32,246 nt of DNA from Bacillota bacterium (GCA_023391275.1 JAEWBE010000053.1:1-32246), one strand, 5' to 3'; counted from the stretch's first letter, positions 16,136 to 21,319 are shown. The notes: generated by a model not told the origin, from the sequence alone. Program-made: numbers and translations.

Positions 16136-16161
16136 AACTACCTGCCCTTCAAGTTAAAAAA

Positions 16162-16211
16162 TAAAAAAAATACCAAATGTAAGCAGTCGAATGACTGGCT
16201 TACATTTGGTA
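16162..16211 (-). terminator. leader terminator of the beta-glucoside operon
   Basis: On the minus strand TACCAAATGTAAGC...AGTC (reading from 16211) pairs with GACT...GCTTACATTTGGTA over 18 base pairs with one bulged base and a four-base loop, followed by a run of eight T residues (A tract 16162-16169). It sits between the RAT element and the antiterminator gene. Its 5' arm overlaps the last bases of the RAT, so the two structures exclude each other. Confidence 0.92.
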
Positions 16212-16236
16212 TTGCCTGATTTAACAGTAACAAGCC
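16207..16236 (-). promoter_or_regulatory. RAT (ribonucleic antiterminator) element
   Basis: On the minus strand GGCTTGTTACTGTTAAATCA followed by GGCAATACCA closely matches the BglG/SacY-family RAT (GGATTGTTACTG...CAGGCAAAACC). The LicT-like protein encoded 70 bases downstream should bind it in the presence of substrate, preventing the overlapping terminator from forming. Confidence 0.9.
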
Positions 16237-16258
16237 TATGAAATTAAAATGTAATAGA

Positions 16259-16287
16259 ATTTTATCATTACAATACAAAGAATACAA
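16259..16287 (-). promoter_or_regulatory. promoter of the beta-glucoside operon
   Basis: On the minus strand TTGTAT (16287-16282), a 17-base spacer and TAAAAT (16264-16259) lie directly ahead of the RAT. Transcription would start about 15 bases before the RAT. I saw no good cre box in this short leader. Confidence 0.6.
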
Positions 16288-16625
16288 TTGGCAAAACGAA
16301 CAAATTGTGCATTCTCTATATGTGTAGTTTCATTAAAGTTAAAAGTGATTTTATTAATTTATAAAAATATACGACACAGTCATCCTCAGCTAAACTCTTA
16401 AGAGGTATCTGAAAGTTTAGACAAATGAAAGGATGAAAATTATAAATCAAAGCATTAACCTCAGCAGATTCCCTTTAAAGATCCGAATCAAAATGATTTG
16501 GCACTAAATTTACTTTCCTCCGTCAAGACCGAGACGGAAGGAAATGATAAAACCCTCATATTCCTTTTATTTCTGATTTGGAGAAATGATCGGACAATCA
16601 AAAAAGATTGACGATACAATTGGGA
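16288..16625. other. intergenic between PTS operon and mobile-element debris
   Basis: No gene with a credible start is seen. A plus-strand frame (16459-16611) reads like a short protein (NLLSSVKTETEGNDKTLIFL) but lacks an ATG and ribosome binding site. An ATG at 16433 (AAAGG just before) could only reach it through a frameshift. It could be a broken small membrane-protein gene. Confidence 0.35.
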
Positions 16626-16844
16626 TCATAATAGCAATTTGCTCCCTGTATAACTTATTCGATGAACAAAATCTTTTTGGCCCTGGCCAATAAAATACTT
16701 AGAAAACATCTCCGGCAGTTCCAGCACCGCCTGCTCCACGGTCTGCCGGATGAAGTCTTTATCCGCGTGCTGGATTCTGCCGCGGATGGCGTCGGTGACA
16801 AGTTCATCGGTCAGTAGGATGTCCTGTTGGCGCAAAATGTCCTA
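16626..16844 (-). pseudogene. mobile-element gene fragment, family not recognised
   Basis: A minus-strand frame reads ILRQQDILLTDELVTDAIRG and goes on through FIRQTVEQAVLELPEMF, which looks like real amphipathic protein sequence. It is bounded by a stop upstream and by unlike, AT-rich sequence downstream of about 16690. There is no ribosome binding site. It resembles segments of large accessory proteins of clostridial conjugative elements, but I cannot name the family. Position beside the VirD4 fragment, in opposite orientation, suggests rearranged element debris. Confidence 0.35.
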
Positions 16845-16912
16845 AATACGGGTATATAAGGTGATGGTGCTCATTCGCAGACTCGCGCAGGTGGAGCGGT
16901 TCAACCCGGACG

Positions 16913-17314
16913 GTGATGAGCGGTACGGTTAACCGGGGCAGAAATGACGGCTCACAGAATCTCGAAATGATTGAGCACCCTCTCCTGTCGCCGGACGAGC
17001 TCCAATCCATGCCCAAGGGCAGATTCGTTGTGACGAAAACTGGCGCTTATCCCATGCGGACCAAGCTCAAGTTGTTTAAGGATTGGGATATCACCTTCGG
17101 CGAGCCTTATGAGGTGGAGGAAAAGTCGGCCCGGAAGGTGAAGTACTCCGATCGGTTCGAGCTGGAGGAAGAACTTATCCGCAGGAATGCTGCTTACACG
17201 GCAGAACCAGATATGGCTGAAGGTGAAGCCAATACATACGGTGGGATTGAACATGCGCCTGCGCAGGAGATAAGCGGTTTCCCGCGGAGAAAAGATCCTG
17301 TCCGAATCGAATAG
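16913..17314 (+). pseudogene. VirD4/TraG-type coupling protein, C-terminal remnant
   Basis: The 133-residue frame matches the tail of conjugative coupling proteins of clostridial integrative elements. It contains LLSPDELQSMPKGRFVVTKT and then PMRTKLKLFKDWDI and FGEPYEV, followed by a charged end. The family is about 550-600 residues with Walker motifs; all of that is absent. No convincing ribosome binding site precedes the first ATG. The small HTH gene that often follows virD4 in these elements is present 12 bases downstream, so local order is preserved although the element is broken. Confidence 0.7.
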
Positions 17315-17326
17315 GAGTGATTTTAC

Positions 17327-17581
17327 ATGGGCTATTTTACATCTTTGTATTCTTCAGAGCTTCCTCATCGAGCGGTTGCTGTTTTCATGTATCTGCGTGA
17401 CCGTGCTGACAAGGACGGTAAATGCTACCCGGCGATCGGCACCATCGCCCGGGAGTTGAAGCTATCCAAGAGCACAGTCAAACGGACTATTTCTGATCTT
17501 GAAAAAAGTGGCCACCTCCGCAAAGAGCCGAGATGGCGGGAAAACGGCGGAAAGTCCTCAAACCTGTATCACATAAAATAA
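17327..17581 (+). CDS. small winged-helix HTH protein of a conjugative element
   Basis: The 84-residue protein is almost entirely a helix-turn-helix domain. It starts YFTSLYSSELPHRAVAVFMY, continues with CYPAIGTIARELKLSKSTVKRTISDLEKSG (recognition helix around SKSTVKRTI), and ends with a beta wing RWRENGGKSSNLYHIK. AGGAG lies about nine bases before the ATG. Proteins of this size and sequence commonly lie next to virD4 in clostridial integrative conjugative elements, where they probably control transfer or maintenance genes. The gene looks intact although its neighbour is a remnant. Confidence 0.8.
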   Translation: MGYFTSLYSSELPHRAVAVFMYLRDRADKDGKCYPAIGTIARELKLSKSTVKRTISDLEKSGHLRKEPRWRENGGKSSNLYHIK

Positions 17582-17799
17582 TGCTGGAAAAGGCACCACT
17601 CCCGCCAAGGCGAAAGTCTGTCCACAGATGAACCGTGGAATGGTTCATGGTGAACCATGAAGGGGAAGAACCCACTTAAAGAAGGGTTAACTGCAGAGAA
17701 ATAAGCGTGTTCAAACCAGAAAGCCAATTTTTATGTTGAAAAATGACGAATATAGACAATTTTGGTCGGAAAGAAAATTGATTTTTTATAAAAAAGGAC
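17582..17799. other. element 3' flank, no gene seen
   Basis: The sequence after the HTH gene has several short overlapping inverted repeats around ATGGTTCATGGTGAACCAT (17639-17657) and no supported coding frame. It leads into the promoter at 17800. Confidence 0.4.
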
Positions 17800-17830
17800 T
17801 TGACCTGGTCTCGACACCAGGTGGTAACAT
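17800..17830 (+). promoter_or_regulatory. MerR-type promoter with 19-base spacer
   Basis: TTGACC (17800-17805) and TAACAT (17825-17830) are 19 bases apart. The spacer region holds the dyad ACCTGGT-CTCGAC-ACCAGGT (17803-17822). A long spacer filled with a perfect dyad is the hallmark of promoters activated by MerR-family regulators. No merR gene is present in the window. The transcript would run into the riboswitch 50 bases downstream. Confidence 0.7.
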
Positions 17831-17881
17831 TTATACAAAATCTGAAAAATAAGCACAGATAACATAAAACTAAAATCCAAT

Positions 17882-17962
17882 AACGTTAGCAAAACCGTCG
17901 AAAGACGGCGACGCAAAACTACGGGTCTAATGTTTTGAACGATGACCGCCGAGTTGCAACAG
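17882..17962 (+). ncRNA. cyclic di-GMP-I riboswitch (GEMM-I) aptamer
   Basis: The conserved elements of the class occur in order: GCAAAACC (17889-17896), a stem capped by the GAAA tetraloop in GTCGAAAGAC (17897-17906), GACGCAAA (17910-17917), GGTCTAA (17924-17930) and the receptor-bearing second stem with GACCGCCGAGTTGC (17944-17957). Aptamers of this class bind c-di-GMP, some members other cyclic dinucleotides. A MerR-type promoter precedes it and a switching hairpin follows. No normal-sized gene lies downstream on this strand until the integrase remnant, so its present target is unclear. Confidence 0.85.
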
Positions 17963-17999
17963 AGAGGTCAGAGCCCGCAGAGGTTCTGACCTCTTCATG
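17963..17999 (+). promoter_or_regulatory. two-state expression platform of the riboswitch
   Basis: Two copies of AGAGGT (17963-17968 and 17979-17984) compete for one ACCTCT (17989-17994). The long form is a 10-pair stem AGAGGTCAGA/TCTGACCTCT; the short form is AGAGGT-TCTG-ACCTCT. An ATG at 17997 follows directly and opens a 13-codon frame ending at 18038. The second AGAGG could act as a ribosome binding site hidden by either stem. The T tract is weak, so translational control or a degenerate terminator are both possible. Confidence 0.55.
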
Positions 18000-18038
18000 T
18001 TCTGTGAGCCAGAGCTTTTTATTCTCGTTTTTGATTGA

Positions 18039-18144
18039 CATGAGGTATCGGGGCGTAACCTCCTCGCACCCAGCTGGTTTGATGTTGTCGACATCAACAG
18101 TTAGCCTCAAATGACAGTTTGCTGTTCCTTAATATTTTATGAAA
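18039..18144. other. intervening sequence between two RNA structures
   Basis: No plus-strand gene is seen. A minus-strand frame spanning 17919-18110 reads smoothly (KPAGCEEVTPRYLMSIKNEN) but runs through the complement of the riboswitch and lacks a ribosome binding site, so I do not call it. Confidence 0.35.
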
Positions 18145-18277
18145 GGCTGTGTGGGTTCTACATTTAAAGGAACTATAAGAGCATATTTGCTTAAGTAAAA
18201 CATCATACTTAAGGTCACAGCCAAACTTACTTAAAAAAACCGTAAGTTTGGTGGGTGTACTCCTGTGCTGACTTTTC
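18145..18277 (+). ncRNA. candidate structured RNA, class not recognised
   Basis: A closing stem GGCTGTG/CACAGCC (18145-18151 with 18216-18222) encloses two hairpins: GTTC/GAAC (18155-18158 with 18170-18173) and CTTAAGT/ACTTAAG (18190-18196 with 18207-18213). Together they form a three-way junction. Next comes CCAAACTTAC/GTAAGTTTGG (18221-18230 with 18242-18251), whose first CC is shared with the closing stem. CACAG (18216-18220) can also pair with CTGTG at 18263-18267. The overlapping choices look like a regulatory switch, and a strong terminator follows at once. I do not recognise the family; it may be a stand-alone small RNA or a leader whose gene has been lost. Confidence 0.5.
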
Positions 18278-18313
18278 AGAAAGCCCTCCAGGCTGCGGTT
18301 TGGAGGGCTTTCT
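18278..18313 (+). terminator. intrinsic terminator after the structured RNA
   Basis: AGAAAGCCCTCC (18278-18289) and GGAGGGCTTTCT (18302-18313) pair perfectly over 12 bases with a 12-base loop. ATGTTTTATTT follows. It fixes the 3' end of any transcript coming through 17800-18277. Confidence 0.85.
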
Positions 18314-18342
18314 ATGTTTTATTTATACTCATTCGAAAACAT

Positions 18343-18364
18343 CAGGCCGCTGATCTGCGGCCTG
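18343..18364. repeat. perfect GC-rich hairpin
   Basis: CAGGCCGC (18343-18350) and GCGGCCTG (18357-18364) flank a six-base TGATCT loop. No T tract lies on either side. Function is unknown; it could be a second stop signal or a protein-binding dyad. Confidence 0.5.
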
Positions 18365-18660
18365 GCATAATGAAGCAGACATCAACATTCTTATTTTATT
18401 TGTAGCAGGTATTGATGCGCTAAAAAAAGCCTAAGCTTTGCAGCGGAAATTTCTGATTGCTTAGGGGAGCTTTTAGGACCCAAGATCAGGAACTTTGAGT
18501 ACACTTTTTTGGCATCTTGCCAAATAGGCACTGCTTTGTTTATTCGTCCCATCGGCTGCCTTCCTTGCATTATAAAATGGGGCGAGTTTCTCGGCCTAAT
18601 ACCGCACTGCCGATCCCCACCTTCGTTTCTGACGTTTGATCTTTCAAAACTCAGAAATGA
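18365..18660. other. intergenic before the integrase remnant
   Basis: No gene is supported. CCTAAGC (18431-18437) and GCTTAGG (18458-18464) form a hairpin preceded by seven A residues, which could be a weak leftward terminator. The rest may be eroded 5' sequence of the recombinase, but no similarity was recognised. Confidence 0.35.
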
Positions 18661-19114
18661 AGGAAAGGCTTAATTGATGAGCTCTATGCCGATCTGCTGG
18701 TTTATAAGAGAAGACAGGATGCAATTGCTACAGAATTCCCCGGCTATAACCCTGAAGGCTATGTATTTATTCAAGCGGCCGGAAGCCCATTTGATCCCCG
18801 TTACATATCAGGATCTTTTCAAACGCGAACTGAAAGCCGCAGGCATCACTGACGCCAACTTCCATAGCCTTCGTCATACATTTGCAACCCGCGCAATCGA
18901 AAACGGCATGGATATCCTGGTGCTCTCCAGAATTTTAGGTCATGCCAAGCCATCCACAACGCTGAATATGTACGGACATGTGCTGACGGAGCATCGAACA
19001 GAAAGCATGCAGAAAATCAGCAGTCTATATAAACCCGCGCAAACTCCGAAACCAACAGAGCAGGCGACCCTGCAAGAGGATCAGAAAAACAGCGGCCCCA
19101 TATTGCAGTTTTAA
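18661..19114 (+). pseudogene. tyrosine recombinase (integrase), truncated and frameshifted
   Basis: The 3' part encodes the catalytic end of a phage-type integrase: HSLRHTFATRAIE (Arg-His box), RILGHAKPSTTLNMYGH with the last histidine and the nucleophile tyrosine, then a polar tail. Upstream, a different frame carries the preceding segment (LIDELYADLLVYKRRQDAIA through GYVFIQAAGSPFDPRY). The two frames join around 18800-18810, showing a frameshift there. A stop lies at 18658 and the N-terminal arm-binding and core-binding domains are missing. The first catalytic arginine is not seen. The product should be inactive. It may have served the conjugative element to its left or the phage region to its right. 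Confidence 0.85.
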
Positions 19115-19228
19115 CTGTCAAAAAAAGAGCGGCTATCCACCACATGAAAAAGGATAGCCGCTTGTGTTTCGCTTTAAGCTGTCAAAAATGAGCTTAAAAA
19201 AGATAAGCAGTCAAATAAGCAGTCAAAA
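19111..19228 (+). repeat. four copies of a TWAGCWGTCAAA-like motif
   Basis: The motif appears at 19111-19122 (diverged), 19174-19187, 19203-19215 and 19215-19228, all in the same orientation and just after the integrase remnant. The last two are a tandem 12-base repeat ATAAGCAGTCAA. Repeats of this size and place are what arm-type integrase or excisionase sites look like, but no binding evidence exists. Confidence 0.45.
19128..19162 (+). terminator. terminator-like hairpin after the integrase
   Basis: AGCGGCTATCC (19128-19138) pairs perfectly with GGATAGCCGCT (19152-19162), followed by TGTGTTT. Six A residues precede the stem. It ends the integrase transcript and may work in both directions. 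Confidence 0.7.
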
Positions 19229-19257
19229 CCGAAATTTCTGCTGCTTATGTAAAAAGT

Positions 19258-19291
19258 AGAATGGCTTGAAACCTAGGTTTCAAGCCATTCT
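19258..19291. terminator. 34-base perfect palindrome, probable bidirectional terminator
   Basis: The sequence from 19258 to 19291 equals its own reverse complement, with arms AGAATGGCTTGAAAC and GTTTCAAGCCATTCT around central CTAG. Short T and A tracts lie outside. It stands at the border between the integrase debris and the phage-type region. Confidence 0.65.
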
Positions 19292-19369
19292 TTGTGGTTG
19301 CGGAGGGACGCTCCCAAGCCTACCTACGATTTTATTCGAGTATTATCGCGATATTTCGCAAAAGTAGTA

Positions 19370-19406
19370 TTGACAAATCGAACAAATGTGCTATACTAAG
19401 TTCGAT
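19370..19406 (+). promoter_or_regulatory. strong promoter with overlapping inverted repeat
   Basis: TTGACA (19370-19375), a 16-base spacer and TATACT (19392-19397) give a near-consensus promoter. ATCGAAC (19377-19383) and GTTCGAT (19400-19406) form an inverted repeat straddling the -10 box. CGAACAAATGTGC (19379-19391) resembles half of the Gram-positive LexA box CGAACATATGTTCG, so SOS control is possible but unproven. Confidence 0.7.
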
Positions 19407-19490
19407 GTTGATCATTCCATTCGATCATCGTCCACGTTCGTTCCGCACGGCCCTATACTTTTGGTAGCGAGAAGTATAGGGCACTTTTTA
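19403..19490 (+). ncRNA. possible small RNA or attenuated leader
   Basis: A start about six bases past TATACT and a terminator-like hairpin at 19450-19482 would define an RNA of about 85 bases. The hairpin has the 11-pair stem GCCCTATACTT/AAGTATAGGGC, and ACTTTTTAT follows. Either the RNA is the product itself, or the hairpin attenuates expression of the 48-codon gene at 19509. Confidence 0.5.
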
Positions 19491-19508
19491 TAAGAAAAGG
19501 TTGTTAAT

Positions 19509-19655
19509 ATGAAAGAAATATGCGCTTGGCCGGCCGGCTATGCCATTTTAGTTAAGAGCACGACGCAGATTCCCTCTCCGTTTGAATTTCTCGTTGAAGT
19601 CGATGGGTATCGGTTTTTTCAAACTCCAAACGGAAAGTATGCAATTGAAGAATAA
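19509..19655 (+). CDS. 48-residue protein, not recognised
   Basis: The frame begins MKEICAWPAGYAILVKSTTQ and ends YRFFQTPNGKYAIEE. It has an AAAAGG ribosome binding site eight bases ahead, a strong promoter and leader upstream, and a shared terminator immediately downstream. The composition (alternating hydrophobic strands, aromatic residues, no membrane segment) suggests a small beta-rich soluble protein. Similar tiny genes are frequent beside phage repressors, but I know no family for it. Its expression may depend on read-through of the leader hairpin. Confidence 0.6.
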   Translation: MKEICAWPAGYAILVKSTTQIPSPFEFLVEVDGYRFFQTPNGKYAIEE

Positions 19656-19684
19656 AACTCGCTGATTGACTCAGCGAGTTTTTT
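19656..19684. terminator. bidirectional terminator between converging genes
   Basis: AACTCGCTGA (19656-19665) pairs with TCAGCGAGTT (19671-19680) around a five-base loop. TTTT follows on the plus strand, and the A-rich stretch at 19651-19657 gives T residues on the minus strand. It serves the 48-codon gene and the converging Xre gene. Confidence 0.85.
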
Positions 19685-19686
19685 AT

Positions 19687-19902
19687 TTATATTATTTCTC
19701 CGCTGCCGTTTAATGTAAAGTCTATTCTAAGGGAGCAATCCAGCGCGTTTGCAATATCAAGCAAATCTTTTTCTGTAAAATTATCTCTCTTCATTTTATT
19801 ATTCAAATTTTGTGGACTTATCCCCATTCTTCTCGCCAACTCAGCTTCAGAAATATTTCCGCGTTTTATTAAAATAATCCGTATTTTTTCTGTCAGACTC
19901 AC
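19687..19902 (-). CDS. Xre-family phage-type repressor
   Basis: The 71-residue protein is a single Cro/C1-type HTH domain: SLTEKIRIILIKRGNISEAE, then LARRMGISPQNLNNKMKRDN with the recognition helix at SPQNLNNKM, then FTEKDLLDIANALDC and a short strand. I chose the GTG at 19902. A longer frame to 19932 would begin inside the -10 box of the gene's own promoter, whereas AAAGGAC precedes 19902 suitably. A divergent promoter faces the four small genes on the other strand, and similar ACT...AGT dyads lie in both promoters. It is therefore a likely switch protein for the phage-type region. Confidence 0.82.
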   Translation of the reverse strand: MSLTEKIRIILIKRGNISEAELARRMGISPQNLNNKMKRDNFTEKDLLDIANALDCSLRIDFTLNGSGEII

Positions 19903-19923
19903 CGCAATCACGTCCTTTGTTTT

Positions 19924-19952
19924 AATATACACTATTAAGTTTATTATGTCAA
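19924..19952 (-). promoter_or_regulatory. promoter and operator of the Xre gene
   Basis: On the minus strand TTGACA (19952-19947), a 17-base spacer and TATATT (19929-19924) form a consensus-like promoter. The spacer holds ACTTAATAGT (complement of 19931-19940), close to the dyad in the divergent promoter. Confidence 0.8.
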
Positions 19953-20002
19953 TAATCTATTTATTAATTCAAAAAATATTTTATAATATCATCAATTTTT
20001 CA

Positions 20003-20031
20003 TTGACATTATAAACTAATTAGTGTATAAT
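20003..20031 (+). promoter_or_regulatory. promoter and operator of the small-gene operon
   Basis: TTGACA (20003-20008), a 17-base spacer and TATAAT (20026-20031) give a perfect consensus promoter. The perfect 10-base dyad ACTAATTAGT (20015-20024) fills the spacer. The stretch ATAAACT...TAGTGTATA is shared in register with the Xre promoter, so one repressor probably controls both. Confidence 0.85.
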
Positions 20032-20060
20032 ATAAACATAAAGTTAAGGAGGTGATAAAC

Positions 20061-20183
20061 ATGCAGAAGAAAAAGAAAAGCAGCAACGAGGTTGAGCGCT
20101 CCACAAAAGTCATCAACCTAATCACTGCTTTAGTAAATCTCCTAATAACCTTGATTCTCTTGTATGAGAAATTCAAAAGGTAA
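20061..20183 (+). CDS. 40-residue single-span membrane peptide
   Basis: The product begins with a basic MQKKKKSSNEVERSTK segment, then a hydrophobic helix (VINLITALVNLLITLILLY, about 17-35) and a basic tail EKFKR. AAGGAGGTGATAAAC precedes the ATG, an excellent ribosome binding site. It is the first gene behind the repressible promoter at 20003. The layout suits a small inner-membrane peptide such as a toxin, regulator or mini-holin, but none of these can be claimed. A GGCGGGAAG/CTTCCTGCC hairpin (20186-20211) follows. Confidence 0.65.
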   Translation: MQKKKKSSNEVERSTKVINLITALVNLLITLILLYEKFKR

Positions 20184-20244
20184 AAGGCGGGAAGCTTAAA
20201 AACTTCCTGCCAATATAATAGATGATTAATTCGGAGGTGTCAAT

Positions 20245-20334
20245 ATGAATTATATAGTTTATGGATTGATTATTCTGGCTTTGGGGCTTTCGGTTTGGAA
20301 TATCGTAAGAATTTTAAAGAGCCGGAGGAAGTAA
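20245..20334 (+). CDS. 29-residue single-span membrane peptide
   Basis: The frame encodes one hydrophobic helix (YIVYGLIILALGLSVWNIV) followed by a basic RILKSRRK tail, giving an N-out or N-in single-span peptide. GGAGG precedes the ATG by seven bases. It is the second gene of the small operon, 61 bases after the first. No family is recognised. Such peptides are easily missed by standard gene callers; the good ribosome binding site is the main support. Confidence 0.55.
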   Translation: MNYIVYGLIILALGLSVWNIVRILKSRRK

Positions 20335-20375
20335 TCCGCGTCGGGCAACGTTCCCGGCAGAAAGGTTGAGATAGC

Positions 20376-20591
20376 ATGAAAACGGCCTATGATTCTTTTA
20401 AACATTCAGCTTGTTTTAACTGTGCATATTGCAAAGAGATGCAATTGCCAGAAAGCGAAATCGGTATGCTCGATATACGCAAAAATGGAGTCGTAAAAAT
20501 ATGGTGCTATGCTGCAAATGATGTAATACCTATAATGATAGCTATGGAAAAGGAGGAATGCCCATACTTTGTGGAAGCTGAAAACGAATAA
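20376..20591 (+). CDS. 71-residue cysteine-rich protein
   Basis: Three cysteines in CFNCAYCKE (C13, C16, C19), with later cysteines in KIWCYAA and EECPYF, suggest a small metal- (probably zinc-) binding fold. There is no membrane segment. GAAAGG precedes the start. The leader has a short CGGG/CCCG hairpin (20342-20356) like those ahead of some lysis genes. It is the third gene of the small operon. Function unknown; comparable short cysteine-rich proteins occur in early regions of clostridial phages. Confidence 0.7.
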   Translation: MKTAYDSFKHSACFNCAYCKEMQLPESEIGMLDIRKNGVVKIWCYAANDVIPIMIAMEKEECPYFVEAENE

Positions 20592-20636
20592 TCGTAAGGC
20601 TTCGCCACCGGCCAGACGGGCAGAAAGGAAATTGCT

Positions 20637-20792
20637 ATGAAACACGGTATTATGGATATGATTGTTGAGACAATGAACGAGCAACTCCCAGAGGGCGAAA
20701 AAGTGGAACGGCTACACAATGAGCCTGAAATGGAATGTGGGGATGGCCGTTGGAGAAAACTTAACGGGAAATACGCGCCGAAGCATAAATAA
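20637..20792 (+). CDS. 51-residue hydrophilic protein
   Basis: The product runs from MKHGIMDMIVETMNEQLPEG to GRWRKLNGKYAPKHK; it is charged, has a basic C terminus and no membrane helix. AGAAAGG lies eight to nine bases before the ATG. It closes the small-gene operon, and a strong terminator begins two bases after the stop. No family recognised. Codon use and ribosome binding site support it as a gene. Confidence 0.62.
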   Translation: MKHGIMDMIVETMNEQLPEGEKVERLHNEPEMECGDGRWRKLNGKYAPKHK

Positions 20793-20793
20793 A

Positions 20794-20829
20794 AAATCCC
20801 CCGTCAGCCAAACGGCTAGCGGGGGATTT
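20794..20829. terminator. bidirectional terminator between small genes and lysis genes
   Basis: AAATCCCCCG (20794-20803) pairs with CGGGGGATTT (20820-20829), with an inner CAGCC/GGCT extension and AAAC loop. T residues end it on the plus strand and the A run at 20790-20796 supplies T residues on the minus strand. It lies between the converging small-gene and lysis operons. Confidence 0.9.
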
Positions 20830-20849
20830 CGGTATTCAGGATAATTAAT

Positions 20850-21284
20850 TTATGCCGCTGTCAGTGTTCCTGTTTTCGGCAGAGCGAATACCGCAGCCTC
20901 TACGCAACCCTCAATAACCTTTTGGACGTCCGGCGTTATCTCGATATTTGCAGCGGTTAAGCAGTTTACCACAAGCTGTACGGCCTGTTCTTTTCGCTGC
21001 TCTTTCGTAACCGTCCCGGCTTTGTAAAGCTGTTCCGCAGCGTCAACACCTTTTCTCGCCCAATCGATAATATTACCTACAAGAGCGACGCCCGGAACGT
21101 CCGGGAGTATCGCCTGTACTCCGTCTGCGATCTTGTCCGCCGTTTCTAGCCCCTCCTGCGCGGTGTCGATAATCTGCTCGGCTTTTACTCCCTTTTTCTT
21201 GAGCAGCGGAATAAATACGCCCACTGCTAACACAAACCCAGCGGCGGCGGCCGCAATGATCGCGAGAATTTGAATGTTATTCAT
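20850..21284 (-). CDS. phage holin, LLH family
   Basis: The 144-residue protein has one N-terminal membrane helix (about 5-27) followed by KKKGVKAEQIIDTAQEGLET and an amphipathic helical tail with two more helix blocks. This is the layout of LL-H-type phage holins, which permeabilise the membrane at the end of the lytic cycle. It is the last gene of the minus-strand tail and lysis operon. Its leader carries a perfect GCCGGT/ACCGGC hairpin directly before GGAAAGAGG. An alternative is a membrane-anchored helper for the endolysin. Confidence 0.8.
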   Translation of the reverse strand: MNNIQILAIIAAAAAGFVLAVGVFIPLLKKKGVKAEQIIDTAQEGLETADKIADGVQAILPDVPGVALVGNIIDWARKGVDAAEQLYKAGTVTKEQRKEQAVQLVVNCLTAANIEITPDVQKVIEGCVEAAVFALPKTGTLTAA

Positions 21285-21300
21285 AAATATGCCTCTTTCC

Positions 21301-21315
21301 GCCGGTTCTACCGGC
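21301..21315 (-). repeat. GCCGGT hairpin in the holin leader
   Basis: GCCGGTTCTACCGGC forms a six-pair hairpin with a three-base loop, followed on the minus strand by the ribosome binding site GGAAAGAGG. A nearly identical unit lies at 21554-21568 ahead of the next gene. Confidence 0.65.
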
Positions 21316-21319
21316 TTAA

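Noticed and set aside
17919..18110. A 63-codon minus-strand frame that reads fairly like protein
   Set aside because: It crosses the complement of the riboswitch and its platform, has no ATG with a ribosome binding site, and the RNA signals on the other strand explain the sequence better.
19203..19228. Tandem ATAAGCAGTCAA repeats considered as a CRISPR-like array
   Set aside because: There are only two adjacent 12-base units with no spacers; no cas genes are present.
19294..19310. TGGTTGCGGAGGGA, similar to the reverse complement of a tRNA 3' end (possible attachment site)
   Set aside because: Only about 14 bases match such an end, no T-arm sequence follows and no second copy was found in the window.
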